A stretch of 64,000 nucleotides of DNA from REEB95 sp035934995 (GTDB taxonomy: Bacteria; Pseudomonadota; Alphaproteobacteria; ATCC43930; CGMCC-115725), in NCBI GenBank assembly GCA_035934995.1, contig DASYXI010000024.1, positions 1-64,000 on the forward strand, in the 5' to 3' direction. The notes beneath the pieces are model-generated. The model worked only from the letters and a program-made list of their open reading frames with translations. It did no database searches and was not told the origin of the DNA. Shown here in pieces: positions 7,120 to 16,793 of the stretch. Positions within the stretch are counted from its first letter, which is position 1. Every line of letters starts with the position of its first letter. Both the position numbers and the translations under genes were made by a program.

Positions 7120-7411
7120 GACCTCGGGCGTCACCCTTCGTGTTCATCTCTGAGCGAGGCACACCATTCAGCACAGCAGGCTTCGGTCGCATGATCGAAC
7201 GGGCTGCGTTAGCGGCTGGTCTCAAGATCAAGGCTCACGCACACATATTGCGACACGCCTGCGGCTACGCTCTCGCCAACGCCGGGCACGACACCAGGGC
7301 GCTGCAAGCGTGGTTGGGCCACCGCAACACTCAGACGCGGTTAAGTATACCGAGCCTGCACCGCCGCGGTTTCGGGACTTTTGGTCAGGCGCAGAACGTG
7401 CACGTCACTAA
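7120..7411 (+). pseudogene. Tyrosine recombinase (integrase) C-terminal fragment, frameshifted
   Basis: The frame reads 'SPFVFISERGTPFSTAGFGR', then 'HAHILRHACGYALANAGHDT' and 'LQAWLGHRNTQT'. These are the H-x-L-R-H and L-G-H boxes of the catalytic domain. After 'HRNTQT' the expected continuation is in the next frame: 'AVKYTEPAPPRFRDFW', which includes the catalytic tyrosine (K-Y-T). It ends at the stop at 7409–7411. The N-terminal half is absent. So the enzyme is truncated and frameshifted, and marks a dead mobile element. Confidence 0.85.
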
Positions 7412-7735
7412 TCAGCGTACAACAGCACCCTCGCAGAGACGTTCCAGAATCCTCTGGTGCGTTTTGCCTGCTGCACGAGTACGGAGCCGAAGAAAACGCG
7501 AGAGGCCCGCTGCTGCCTCGCGCTGGATTCCTACGAGCCAGTTGATCGTCGGGGCTTGCCTGCGAGTGTCTAGGATCTCGTCCTGCCGCTGCTGCTGGTC
7601 GCCAGGCGAGGAAGCCAAGTCCTCAAACTCTGCGGCGCGGTTCAGTAGCTCAACCCTCAGGGAAGGATTGGTGCAGCCAGTAGCGAGTCTTCTGAGGCGC
7701 GAGGCTTCTAGGAGGCAAAAATCGGCAGCGCGCAT
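7412..7735 (-). CDS. Small helical protein of unknown function
   Basis: The protein has 107 residues. The N-terminal half ('ASRLRRLATGCTNPSLRVEL', then 'LNRAAEFEDLA') matches a widespread alphaproteobacterial pattern of small helical proteins with R-x-L-A…P-x-L-R…L-x-x-A-x-E-x-E-x-L-A. The C-terminal half is basic and less typical. It is convergent with the integrase fragment and touches its stop. The function is unknown. Confidence 0.5.
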   Translation of the reverse strand: MRAADFCLLEASRLRRLATGCTNPSLRVELLNRAAEFEDLASSPGDQQQRQDEILDTRRQAPTINWLVGIQREAAAGLSRFLRLRTRAAGKTHQRILERLCEGAVVR

Positions 7736-7982
7736 ATATCATATACCTCAATGACATAGTGGCTACTCCTGCTCGTATACTCCAACTGAGACGAATAAGC
7801 AACTGAGACTGCGTAGGAACCCGCGTTCCCTTGGAGCCAGCTTAGCGTTCGTGCCTGCCTCTTCGCGAGCTTCGGCAAGCCCTAGCCGCCTAAAAGGGAC
7901 AGTCTGGCAACGGCTTACGGGCTGTGGGCGTCGATTAGGGGCCCCTCTGAGCGGGGACGACGCCATCCTTCCGATCAATGGA

Positions 7983-8366
7983 TCAGTGCCCGGGTGCCGG
8001 CAGCGTCACCGAGCGGCACGTCTGCGCGATGGCTTGCGTTTTCGCCGTGAAACTCGGCGGAATCGATCGGTTGGTCGCGATGTATTGCACTTCCTCCGGC
8101 GTGATCGCGTCGGCCGCTTTTTCGGCGGCGCATTGGCAGTAGAGGCCAATCTGCGCGTCGGTATAGCCACTCTGCTTCATGGACGGATCATTGACTTCGC
8201 GCGAGATACAGGACTGCTTCGCGCTGGCGATGAAAGCGTCTTTGTCTTGATCGGACGTGAATGCCGCCGTCGGCGGCGACGTCGCCCGCATGCGCGAGTA
8301 GATGGCGACGCCGGCAATCGCAAGGACGATGACACCGGCGACCGCGATCAGGATGGGGCGTTTCAT
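7983..8366 (-). CDS. Membrane-anchored small periplasmic protein
   Basis: The protein has 127 residues. A single hydrophobic segment (about residues 5–23) follows M-K-R-P, so it is an anchor or an uncleaved signal. The outer part holds four cysteines: one in 'KQSCISRE', two in 'LYCQCAAEKAADAIT' and one in 'AQTCRSVT'. Two disulfides are possible. Similar uncharacterised proteins occur in Rhizobiales and Rhodospirillales. I cannot assign a function. Confidence 0.7.
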   Translation of the reverse strand: MKRPILIAVAGVIVLAIAGVAIYSRMRATSPPTAAFTSDQDKDAFIASAKQSCISREVNDPSMKQSGYTDAQIGLYCQCAAEKAADAITPEEVQYIATNRSIPPSFTAKTQAIAQTCRSVTLPAPGH

Positions 8367-8504
8367 GACGTCCGATCATACGGGAGAGATTCCTGCTAAC
8401 GCCAGGAATTTGCCGCTGGCGACACACAATGGCGCAAAACCCAATGCGAGATACGCACGAAGTGCGAGGCTGACACCATTTGGGCTGCACGATATAAGTC
8501 CCCA

Positions 8505-9444
8505 ATGAACGGCGTTTCCTTTATTGTCACCGTCTTCAATAAGGTGCCGTATATAATATACTGGCGGCGATCAATGCGATCCTTGCGCAGGAAGGCGACT
8601 TTGAGCGCGAGGTGTTCATCACCGACGACGGCTCGACTGACGATTCGCCGGCGATCCTCGACCGGATGTGCGCGGGCCGAACCGGCGTACACGTCATCCA
8701 TCAGAAAATCAGGGTCAGGTAGCCGCCACCAACATGGGGGCACGAGCGGCGACGCAGCCGTGGCTAAAGATCGTTGACGGCGCTGACGTGCTTGCTCCCC
8801 AGCAACGCGCGTACTGCTCGACGCTGCATCAAGCGCCGGTGCCAAGATCGCCGTTGGTGCGTTCGCACTCAGCGATTTCGTCGAACCGATTGAAATTAGC
8901 CCCTACGATCCAGAAAAGCGGTCGCGCGCCGCAGAGATCTGTTCGCGGAATGCCTCAAAAATTGCCCGTGCAATCTGTCACCGACGCTCATCGACCGTGA
9001 ATAATACTGGCAAGTCGGTGGCGCCGATCCGCGACTCTTTTATGTAATAGATACGGCATTGCTGACGCGGGTATCGCGCGGACGCGCCGTGGCGGGAGTC
9101 GATATGGTGGTTGCCGCGGGTCCACGCGAAGCACCCAATCGCATGAATGCCAATCAGCGCCGCATGCTGATGGGCCACAACCAGGTCATGCTTCATTTGC
9201 TGGCCGAGACCCCTGACCTAAGCTGGCGGGAGCGGCATGTGCTACTCGAGCGCGCTTTTGGTCGCGCCTGGAAATGGCAGCGGCGCCGTTGCGGTGCATC
9301 TCTGGCGTCGCGCTGGTTCTGGCTCTATGCCTTGGCCAAGCTGACGCCACCCACCATGGTCGCGCGTCTCCTGCCGATGACGCTCACCGCAGACACCCGG
9401 CCCTGGCGGGCCGATGGCGTCACGATACATGACGAATACAGGCG
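8505..9444 (+). pseudogene. Family 2 glycosyltransferase, multiply frameshifted
   Basis: Pieces in three frames line up as one GT2 protein. The first is 'MNGVSFIVTVFNKVPY', followed by 'INAILAQEGDFEREVFITDD' with G-S-T-D-D next, then 'NQGQVAATNMGARAATQPWL' with K-I-V-D-G-A-D. The C-terminal part is 'DTALLTRVSRGRAVAGVD' and a long intact run to about 9440. At least three shifts are needed to join them. The donor-binding region (D-D-G-S) and the D-G-A-D motif are still readable, so the decay is recent. It is co-located with the polysaccharide locus. Confidence 0.8.
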
Positions 9445-9449
9445 GTCAA

Positions 9450-10328
9450 TCAATACGATAACCGTACCTTGCCTAGCGCACGCCGCCCGAGTACCGCGTA
9501 AAAGGATTTGCCCCTCAATGGCCAGGCGGCAAGCGCCTGGAGCGTAAGCCCAACGCTACGCAGCGTTTTGCCCTCGTAGTGCATGCTGGACGCCCGCTCG
9601 ACCAGCAACGTCGAGCGGAACGTCCGGCCGACGCGCCAAGACCGACGGCGAAAATAGGCGCCATGCTTCTCGGCCAGCCGGGCGACCGACGATGTAATGT
9701 CTCGGCTCGCAGGATTTCCCGACTTGTGAATCTTGGCCTGGACTTCCGGAATGCCAACAAGAGCTTCGCGTTGGGCCAAGCGAACGAGCCAGTCCCAATC
9801 TTCGAGCCGCGCCAACGTCACATCAAATTCGCCGACGGCCGCGAATGTATCGGCGCCAACAATCAAGGTCGAGCCCGGGCTGTAGGAACAACCATAGGCC
9901 ATATCGTCAACCGTGATTGTTTGCGGCGGCCGGAACGCCGTCTCGTCGCCATTGCGGTTATCGACGATCACGTAACCCGTGACGCTGGCGCCGGCATGAG
10001 AGGACGTGTCGCCGACGACGGCGAGCTGTCGTGCGAGTTTTTGCGGCAGCCACTCGTCGTCACTGTCGAGAAACGCCAGCCATCGTCCGCGCGCCGCACG
10101 CGCGCCCGTATTCCGCGCCGCCGCAGCGCCAAGCCGACGCTCGTGACGAATCACCCGGATCCGCTGATCACTGAAGGCCGCGACTGCCCTGGCGGTGTCG
10201 TCGTTCGAAGCGTCATCAACGACGATCACCTCGTGCGGCGGAACGGTTTGGGTAAGCGCACTGGCGAGCGCGCGAGCGAGCGTGCCGCAGCGATTGTAGG
10301 TCGGAATGATCACCGAACAGTTGTTCAT
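9450..10328 (-). CDS. Family 2 glycosyltransferase
   Basis: The protein has 292 residues from ATG 10328. The GT-A fold is clear: 'CSVIIPTYNRCGTLARALAS', 'VIVVDDASNDDTARAV' and 'ARGRWLAFLDSDDEW' (the D-S-D metal site), then 'EDWDWLVRLAQ'. It would add one sugar to a lipid-linked or polysaccharide acceptor on the cytoplasmic side. It is divergent from hddA with a 95-base gap that should hold both promoters. The sugar donor cannot be read from sequence. Confidence 0.9.
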   Translation of the reverse strand: MNNCSVIIPTYNRCGTLARALASALTQTVPPHEVIVVDDASNDDTARAVAAFSDQRIRVIRHERRLGAAAARNTGARAARGRWLAFLDSDDEWLPQKLARQLAVVGDTSSHAGASVTGYVIVDNRNGDETAFRPPQTITVDDMAYGCSYSPGSTLIVGADTFAAVGEFDVTLARLEDWDWLVRLAQREALVGIPEVQAKIHKSGNPASRDITSSVARLAEKHGAYFRRRSWRVGRTFRSTLLVERASSMHYEGKTLRSVGLTLQALAAWPLRGKSFYAVLGRRALGKVRLSY

Positions 10329-10423
10329 TGATCCCCGCGATACCATTGATTCGCTCCGGGTGGAAAGCTACAAGGAGCGGGCCTACCTCCCCGATCACCG
10401 CCGCCAGCCAACAGCGAGCTCCG

Positions 10424-11452
10424 ATGATCATCACATCGACCCCGTTCCGCATCTCGTTCTTTGGCGGCGGCACCGATTATCCGATCTGGTTCCGCGAGAA
10501 CGGCGGCGCGGTTCTGGCGGCTTCGATCAATCGGTATTGCTATATCAGCTGCCGATTTTACCCGCCGTTCTTCGAATATAAGCACCGGATCGTCTGGTCC
10601 CAGATCGAATTGGCGCAAGACGTTTCCGAGATCAAACACCCGGCAGTACGCGAGGCGATTCGACATCTCGGCGTCGAGGAAGGTCTCGAGATCCATCATG
10701 ACGGCGACCTGCCGGCGCGATCGGGCCTCGGTTCGAGCTCGTCGTTTGCCGTCGGCATGCTGCATGCGCTCTATGCACTCAAAGGCGTTTATGTCTCGAA
10801 ACAGCAGCTCGCCAAAGAAGCCATCCATCTCGAACAAAACCTGTTGAAGGAAGACGTCGGCATCCAGGATCAGATCACAGCCGCTTACGGCGGAATCAAT
10901 ATCGTTGAGATCGACAAGACCGGTGGCTTCGGCGTACGGCCTCTACCCATCTCCGAGTTGCGCCGGAAGGCCCTCGAGGAACACCTGCTGCTGGTCTACA
11001 CCGGTGTATCGCGGACCGCATCCAACATCGCAAAGGCGCAAATCGCCTCCATTCCGAACAAGCTACCGGTACTGCGCCGCATGCAAAAGATGGTCTACGA
11101 AGCCGCCGACATGCTCACCGGATCGGGCGCGCTCGATCGGTTCGGTGAATTGCTGCATGAAGGATGGGAACTGAAGCGCAGCATTTCGCCAGCGATTTCG
11201 ACACCACTGGTCGACGAACTCTATGCAGCGGCGCGCATCGCCGGTGCAACGGGCGGCAAGCTCTTGGGCGCCGGCGGCGGCGGCTTCGTGCTCCTTTTTG
11301 TCAAACCGGAATTGCGTCAGAGCGTACTTGATGTGTTGAGAAAATTCCTCATGGTGCCTTTCGAGTTCGAGACCAACGGCACGCACGTCGTTCTGTATGA
11401 GCCTGAGCGCTATTCCCAATTCGCCCGGTCAAATCGTCAGTTCGTTCGCTGA
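10424..11452 (+). CDS. hddA: D-glycero-alpha-D-manno-heptose-7-phosphate kinase
   Basis: The protein has 342 residues from ATG 10424. It is a GHMP-family kinase. The N-terminus 'ITSTPFRISFFGGGTDYP' is typical of HddA, residues 98–110 form the ATP loop ('ARSGLGSSSSFAVG'), and 'GGKLLGAGGGGFVLL' near residue 290 is motif 3. HddA phosphorylates C1 of heptose 7-phosphate on the way to GDP-D-glycero-alpha-D-manno-heptose. The later enzymes of that route (GmhB and HddC) are at 35990 as a fusion. I see no GmhA isomerase in the window. Fucokinase-type GHMP enzymes look alike, but the HddC–GmhB partner supports heptose. Confidence 0.87.
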   Translation: MIITSTPFRISFFGGGTDYPIWFRENGGAVLAASINRYCYISCRFYPPFFEYKHRIVWSQIELAQDVSEIKHPAVREAIRHLGVEEGLEIHHDGDLPARSGLGSSSSFAVGMLHALYALKGVYVSKQQLAKEAIHLEQNLLKEDVGIQDQITAAYGGINIVEIDKTGGFGVRPLPISELRRKALEEHLLLVYTGVSRTASNIAKAQIASIPNKLPVLRRMQKMVYEAADMLTGSGALDRFGELLHEGWELKRSISPAISTPLVDELYAAARIAGATGGKLLGAGGGGFVLLFVKPELRQSVLDVLRKFLMVPFEFETNGTHVVLYEPERYSQFARSNRQFVR

Positions 11453-12205
11453 TCAGCTGCCACCGGCGACCGCGAGCACAGTTCCGCTGATATAAGACGC
11501 CTCGTCCGACATCAGCCACACGATCGCCTCCGCTACTTCATCGGCAGTACCGAGACGTCCGATCGGGATACGCGCCGCAGCGGAACTCTTCCATGACTCG
11601 TCGTGAAGCGGTTGCTGGTCGGTGGCGATGACACCAGGACTGACGGCGTTGACGCGAATACCTTCCATCGCTAGGTCACGGGCCAGAGACACCGTCAGCC
11701 CTTCAATGCCCGCCTTGGCGGCAACGTACAGTGACAGGCGATGACCGCCGGTTCGCACCGCGGCCGAAGACACGTTGACGATGACGCCGCCGTTGCCGCC
11801 GGCCGTACGTGCCATTCGTTTGGCGGCCTGTTGCGCGCAGAGAAAAGATCCGATGAGATTGGTGTCGATGACTGCGCGGATTTCGTTCGCGCCGAATTCC
11901 CAGATGGGCCGGCGCGCGCTAGCGATAGCCGCGTTGTTGACGAGCGCCGTCACCGGACCGAATTCCTTTTCGAGAGCGGCGAAAACCGCTTCGACCTCGT
12001 CTGCACGGCTAACGTCGCCGCGTAAAGCCACCGCACGGCCGCCATTTCGCTTGATCTCGGCCACGACCGCCTGGGCGCTGTCCGCCGCCGCTCGATAGTT
12101 TACGCCAACGGCGTAGCCGCGCTGCGCCGCTAGACGCGCGGTCGCGGCGCCGATGCCGCGTGACGCACCTGTAACGAGACAGACCTTTACCGAGAGAGAT
12201 GTCAC
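11453..12205 (-). CDS. Short-chain dehydrogenase/reductase
   Basis: The protein has 250 residues. Classical SDR features are present: T-G-A-S-R-G-I-G for the cofactor near residue 13, N-N-A-A, and the catalytic 'VNVSSAAVRTGG' serine followed by the Y-V-A-A-K tyrosine–lysine pair. 'RVNAVSPGVIATD' and 'VAGGS' close the fold. The Arg and 'NYR' near residue 37 suggest NADP(H). It is tail-to-tail with hddA with no gap. Substrate is unknown; a sugar or lipid precursor is possible. Confidence 0.85.
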   Translation of the reverse strand: MTSLSVKVCLVTGASRGIGAATARLAAQRGYAVGVNYRAAADSAQAVVAEIKRNGGRAVALRGDVSRADEVEAVFAALEKEFGPVTALVNNAAIASARRPIWEFGANEIRAVIDTNLIGSFLCAQQAAKRMARTAGGNGGVIVNVSSAAVRTGGHRLSLYVAAKAGIEGLTVSLARDLAMEGIRVNAVSPGVIATDQQPLHDESWKSSAAARIPIGRLGTADEVAEAIVWLMSDEASYISGTVLAVAGGS

Positions 12206-12350
12206 GCGAGTCCTTGCGGTCGTTCACACGACAGTGAGCGACGAGCGCACGATAAGTCAACGCCGGCGTGGCAGTTTGCAGAGCGCGCAATTCGGTTGCC
12301 GCGAACGCTGCGGAACCGGTAGAAATCGCTCTTTCCGGCACGGACCTTCC

Positions 12351-13283
12351 ATGACCTTGATGTTGACCGCGGCTGATCTGGCCCGCCTCGTAGGCAGCGA
12401 CGCACAAGCGGCAAACGCGCTACTCGAGCGCTTTGCCTTTCCCGCCCTGTCCTATCGCGAGCTGACGTCGGCCGAGATCGACGCCGCCGCCGCTCAAGTC
12501 GACGCGGCGCTGCGGGCCGAGCTACGGGTTTCGGGACAAAACGACGCAACGGTCTGGGAGCGCAGCTGGGGCGAAGTCGCGAAGGAGCTTGCCAGCAAAC
12601 AGATCACGATCGAAGCGTTGCGGCCGCCCTATTTCCGCGGCGAGCCGACCTGTCGAATGGACGGCCGCTATATCCGGCCGCTTGAGGCGAGTTTTGAATA
12701 CGACGCGAGCCTGGCGCTGCGCCGGTTAATTTTTGACCGTTATCTCGGTGGCTACGACCGGGTTGTCGAGATCGGCTGCGGTACTGGCATCAATCTTCTC
12801 ATTCTGGCGGCTCAGTTTCCGACGCTGAAGCTCGTCGGTTGCGATTGGGCGACACCGTCACGCGACATCGTCAACGCGATGGCGCGACAGTCAGGTCGTG
12901 CAATCAAAGGCTGCCTGTTCAACATGCTGACCGCCGAGGGCTGGAATGGCACCGACATTGATCGTCGAACAGCGGTGCTGACGGTCCATGCGTTGGAACA
13001 ACTCGCCAGCAACTGGCGACCTTTTCTCGAGTTCATTCTGGCGCGTAATCCCGGCTTTGTCCTTCATATCGAACCGATTCTCGAGCTGTATGATCCGGCT
13101 TCGTCATTCGACGATCAAGCCCGCCGCTATCACCTGAAGCGCGGCTATCTCCAGGGTTATTTGCCCGCATTGCGCGATCTGGCGCAGGCTGGGCGGATTG
13201 CGCTCGACGTTACACGGCGGCTGCGCTTCGGCGGCCTTTATCATGAAGCCTATTCGATCGTGGCGTGGCGGCCCGCCGGCTGA
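12351..13283 (+). CDS. SAM-dependent methyltransferase
   Basis: The protein has 310 residues from ATG 12351. The Rossmann SAM site reads 'YDRVVEIGCGTGINLLIL', with the acidic residue after the second strand in 'LVGCDWATPS'. The first 110 residues are a separate N-terminal region with 'RYIRPLEASFEYDASLALRR'. It belongs to the uncharacterised methyltransferases found in polysaccharide loci. It is followed by an oxygenase-like gene on the same strand, 68 bases on. Confidence 0.8.
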   Translation: MTLMLTAADLARLVGSDAQAANALLERFAFPALSYRELTSAEIDAAAAQVDAALRAELRVSGQNDATVWERSWGEVAKELASKQITIEALRPPYFRGEPTCRMDGRYIRPLEASFEYDASLALRRLIFDRYLGGYDRVVEIGCGTGINLLILAAQFPTLKLVGCDWATPSRDIVNAMARQSGRAIKGCLFNMLTAEGWNGTDIDRRTAVLTVHALEQLASNWRPFLEFILARNPGFVLHIEPILELYDPASSFDDQARRYHLKRGYLQGYLPALRDLAQAGRIALDVTRRLRFGGLYHEAYSIVAWRPAG

Positions 13284-13351
13284 ACAGGAACCCCGATTGC
13301 GGTCATTCGAGGCCACCGTTAAGATCGTAATATCAACGAATCACGGGCTGC

Positions 13352-14323
13352 ATGGCAAAACCGGCCGCAAACGAGATACGCCTGGAGTTGGACGCTCGCG
13401 CCAAGCGGCTGGAACATATCGTCGCGCAGGCGGACGTGGCAGCCGAATTTCCGTTGCTCAAAGTCGTGCGGATCGCGCCGGCGGCATTCACGCGTTTGGA
13501 AGCGGCGGTTGCGGCCTATATCTGGCATAGCCTGTCGCGCGCCTATCCGGATCGCAGTTTTGCGCTCGGCAACAGCGTCTTGACCGAACATGCCAGCGAG
13601 ATCAGGGCGCTTCCGAATCGTACGCCGAACGGCGTGCTCTTGCCGCGGCGGGATACCTTTCAATCGTTCAATCTCATCCACCAGGCGCTCGCCGACGTCA
13701 TCGAAGGATCTGGCCTACTCGGCGCGTTCTCGTTCATCCAGATCCCGTGCAACGTACGGATCGTCAACGGCGCGCCAGATCCGATGGTCGACGCGCGGAG
13801 CTATGCGTCGTCGAAGATGCACACCGACGTTTGGAATGGCGAACCGCTCAGTTCGGTCCTGTTCAACATCCCAGTGCTTGGCGATCCCAAGGCGGTTGAC
13901 CTGCGCTTCTACGAACCGAGGACCTTCCCGGCCGACATGCGCCGGCCGCTGGGCGACTATACGCTCGGCAAGGCCGTGACCGAGAGCGCGGTTGAGTATC
14001 CCGCCAAGTTCGAAATGGGCTACATGTACATCTCGGACGCGCTTTCGCTGCATCAGACCATGCGCATCCGGCCGACGCTGCGCGTGTCGCTCGATTTCCG
14101 CACCATCGCGCGCGAACTGGTGGCTGACGAATCCGCCGACCACTCGGAATCACGTGCCGTCTATGTCCGACCGGATGAGTGGCGGGCCGGCGGTTCAACG
14201 ACCATCCTGGCAAGCGGCGAGCCACTCAATGCATTCCAACGCCGGCAAGCCGGCGAAACGATTGCCCGCGAAGCCTTGTCGATCCTCGACATCGACGATT
14301 TAACGGAACAAACTGACCGCTGA
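13352..14323 (+). CDS. Probable 2-oxoglutarate/Fe(II)-dependent oxygenase
   Basis: The protein has 323 residues. 'KMHTDVWNGEP' gives a His157-x-Asp159 pair, 'ISDALSLHQTM' gives His234 and 'TLRVSLDFR' gives Arg244. This is the spacing of the facial triad and the 2-oxoglutarate-binding Arg in a double-stranded beta-helix. The match to a named family is not close, so the call is motif-based. It sits after a methyltransferase gene in the same orientation and may hydroxylate a sugar or its aglycone. Confidence 0.6.
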   Translation: MAKPAANEIRLELDARAKRLEHIVAQADVAAEFPLLKVVRIAPAAFTRLEAAVAAYIWHSLSRAYPDRSFALGNSVLTEHASEIRALPNRTPNGVLLPRRDTFQSFNLIHQALADVIEGSGLLGAFSFIQIPCNVRIVNGAPDPMVDARSYASSKMHTDVWNGEPLSSVLFNIPVLGDPKAVDLRFYEPRTFPADMRRPLGDYTLGKAVTESAVEYPAKFEMGYMYISDALSLHQTMRIRPTLRVSLDFRTIARELVADESADHSESRAVYVRPDEWRAGGSTTILASGEPLNAFQRRQAGETIAREALSILDIDDLTEQTDR

Positions 14324-14340
14324 CGGCGTCCGCGGCGGCG

Positions 14341-15240
14341 TCATGACCGATGCCGCCGCCACCAAGCGGCGAGAACCGTGGTTGCCCGCAGTAACCAAAG
14401 CGGATCGCTGGACACCGCGGCGCATAAGCTTCGCATGGCTTGTGGCTGTTGGCCTGCGCGCAGCTGGTAAAGCACCGTGCGCAATGCCTCGCGTGCCCGC
14501 CAATTACGAAAACTCCGCACCACACCGGGCGGCAAATCCGTGCGACTCAACCACAAGTCTGCCAGGCGCAAATGCTCGGCCAGATACGGCGGTACCCAAT
14601 TCTTATTGCGGTGGATTGTTCGCGAGCCCTCGTGCATGCGCAGCTCGGAGATAACCACGCCGAGATAATCCTCCGGGATTTGGGCGATGACGGCCCGCAG
14701 CATGAATTCCCGGTCCGAACTTTCCGAAAATGTCGGATCGAAATTGCCGATCTCGGCAATCACTGAGCGATGAATGAACCGCGAGGTCACAAGCGGAAGA
14801 TCGTCGAGCACGTTGCCGAGGTTCATGGCGGTCATCGCGCGTCCAGTTACGAGCCGAACGGTCTTATCTGTGCCATCGCTCGCTGCCTTGAACACGCGTG
14901 CACCGCCGGTCCAGATGCGGATCGAAGGTTTCTTCGTGGCGTACCGCAGCAGATAGGCCATAGAGCCGGGTACGATACGATCGTCGCTGTTGAGGCAAAA
15001 AATGAATTCGCCGGTGGCAGCATCGAGGCCCAACTTCACTGCAGCAGTAGCGCCGTTGCCCTCACCCCTGAGGACGCGCAGGCGTGGATGGCGTGACCGC
15101 AACCGGGCGATGAAACTGTCGCTGCCGTCGTGAACGAGGATATGCTCGATATTGGCGTAATCCTGCTGTTGGACGCTGGCAACCGCCTCGTCGAGAAAGA
15201 CGGAGCCATCAATGGTGGGCGTGATAACCGAAATACGCAT
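14341..15240 (-). CDS. Family 2 glycosyltransferase
   Basis: The protein has 299 residues. It shows 'MRISVITPTIDGSVFLDEAV', 'HILVHDGSDSF' and 'GEFIFCLNSDDRIVPGSM', where N-S-D-D replaces the usual D-x-D neighbour. 'ESSDREFMLRAV' supplies the acceptor-side E-D pair. A basic C-terminus suggests membrane contact. It lies 11 bases downstream of the FkbM gene on the same strand, so they are probably co-transcribed. Confidence 0.88.
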   Translation of the reverse strand: MRISVITPTIDGSVFLDEAVASVQQQDYANIEHILVHDGSDSFIARLRSRHPRLRVLRGEGNGATAAVKLGLDAATGEFIFCLNSDDRIVPGSMAYLLRYATKKPSIRIWTGGARVFKAASDGTDKTVRLVTGRAMTAMNLGNVLDDLPLVTSRFIHRSVIAEIGNFDPTFSESSDREFMLRAVIAQIPEDYLGVVISELRMHEGSRTIHRNKNWVPPYLAEHLRLADLWLSRTDLPPGVVRSFRNWRAREALRTVLYQLRAGQQPQAMRSLCAAVSSDPLWLLRATTVLAAWWRRHRS

Positions 15241-15251
15241 TGCTGGAGACG

Positions 15252-16385
15252 CTACGCGTCGTGCCGACCTGAGATCAGCCGTTTCAAGTATCGAAGTGGC
15301 TTCGTGATGCGCCAGCTGGTCGAATCGTGGACCTTCGCTAGCGCCTGCTGAAGCTCAGCGATCGTAGGCGTCGGTGGTGCGATTGACAAGGAAGGCGACT
15401 TCTTTTCGACAGTCGGCGCAAAATAAGCCGTGATGTAGTCCCAATAGCTGATCGTCCGACCGGAAATGCCTGAGGCGAGCAGATCGAGCAGCCGATCGCA
15501 ATCCACCACTGGAGCAAGACGATGTCGTGTTGCTAGGATCAGCTCGGCCGCGCAATCGCTCAAGCAGTAGAGCTCAAAAAGCGCTGCGAGCTTCAGTAAG
15601 CGCACGACAGTCATTCGCGATAACGCGTCGGCGTTGACTGGCAGCAGGAGGTCCCGGAAATAGAGCGCGTTGCCGTCCTGGATTTGGCCATGCGTCGTAT
15701 AGGCAAAGAACCGGCCGCCCGATGGCAGGCGATAATCGGCAAGCCCTGGATAAGGCAAGGCGGCGCGGCTCTGGTGTGAGAAGTCGAGGTCGTAGAGCCG
15801 AAATCCGAACGACTGTAAGAAGGTGTCGAGCGCGCTGAAGGTCGGGGAATTATTGATTTCGGGATGAAACCGGACCTCGCTCAAGAGGCCAAGCGGCATC
15901 GCGCTTCTGAGATAGGCTTCGCTGCCGCGCAAAATGTCGAGTTCGGCGCCTTCGACGTCAAGCTTGATGAAGTCGATGGTCACAACGCCGAGCTCCGCCA
16001 TCACTTCCTGCAGTGTATGGAGCGAGACTTGCCGTTCGGCAACCACGATGCCGTTGTCGCGATTTAGAAACCGCCCCAAATAATCCATATTGGTCCGGTA
16101 GAGGCCGGTACTGTAGCTGAGCTTCGCCTCATAGAGCGTTGCTCGACCGGTATATCCGCCGATCGCCCATGGCAGATAGGTGACGCTGGGGGCAGCGGCC
16201 GCATTGAGCCGCGCACACTCCGCCTCGTCTGCTTCGAAGCCGTAGATTCTTACGCGGTCCCCGAACGCCTGCCATTCAGCATTGAATCCGCCGCGCGAGC
16301 CGAGATCCACGATCACCAAGGGGGCGTCGCGGAAGATTTCCGTCTCTGTGACGAGATAGCGCGTCAGCGGTGGCGCACGCGACAT
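15252..16385 (-). CDS. FkbM family methyltransferase
   Basis: The protein has 377 residues. The SAM-binding part reads 'VIVDLGSRGGFNAEWQAFGD' and 'YGFEADEAECARL', then 'IDFIKLDVEGAELDILRGSE', typical of FkbM O-methyltransferases. The C-terminus is extended and ends 'DSTSWRITKPLRYLKRL', a tail common in polysaccharide-locus proteins that may bind membrane. A truncated relative of its N-terminus is at 17724–18004. Likely to methylate a hydroxyl of a surface sugar. Confidence 0.88.
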   Translation of the reverse strand: MSRAPPLTRYLVTETEIFRDAPLVIVDLGSRGGFNAEWQAFGDRVRIYGFEADEAECARLNAAAAPSVTYLPWAIGGYTGRATLYEAKLSYSTGLYRTNMDYLGRFLNRDNGIVVAERQVSLHTLQEVMAELGVVTIDFIKLDVEGAELDILRGSEAYLRSAMPLGLLSEVRFHPEINNSPTFSALDTFLQSFGFRLYDLDFSHQSRAALPYPGLADYRLPSGGRFFAYTTHGQIQDGNALYFRDLLLPVNADALSRMTVVRLLKLAALFELYCLSDCAAELILATRHRLAPVVDCDRLLDLLASGISGRTISYWDYITAYFAPTVEKKSPSLSIAPPTPTIAELQQALAKVHDSTSWRITKPLRYLKRLISGRHDA

Positions 16386-16484
16386 GGCGGATCATTTCCA
16401 TCGAAATACGGCTTTTCGTGCAGACACTCTATTCCCACCGCTGGCGTTCTTTAACCCCCTTTAGCGGTGGACCGCTTCTACGGG

Positions 16485-16793
16485 CCTCGCGCAGCATCTT
16501 CCCCTTCATCCACAGCGGGTCTTTGCCGACAATGCGGGCGAGACGGTAGCCAAGGCCACTTTGATCGCGGTCGATATCGTGCGCAAAAACCCCGACCAGG
16601 TCGGCTACGCCGTCAACCCCCGCCGTTGGGTCGTCGAGCGGTTCTTCGCCTGGGTCGGACGTAATCGCAGACTGGCAAAGGACTTCGAGGCGACCGTCGA
16701 CTCCGCACGCGCCTTCCTCTACGCCGCTTCCGTCATGCTCTTGGTGCGCCGGATCGCGCGTGCTTCGTGACTTTCGAAACCGACTCTTAGTCT
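16485..16793 (+). mobile_element. IS5-family insertion sequence remnant (3' end)
   Basis: The frame ending at 16770 gives 'VFADNAGETVAKATLIAVDI' and then 'RRWVVERFFAWVGRNRRLAK' with D-F-E-A-T. This is the last part of an IS5-type DDE transposase, with the terminal catalytic Glu in V-E-R-F. Upstream, 'SIFPFIH' is in another frame, so the gene is shifted as well as lacking its first two thirds. After the stop, CTTTCGAAACCGACTCTTAG at about 16771–16790 resembles an IS5-type terminal inverted repeat. The left end was not found. Confidence 0.8.

Noticed and set aside
7763..7978. 71-residue minus-strand frame
   Set aside because: No domain, poor start, Arg/Pro/Ser-rich like a random frame.
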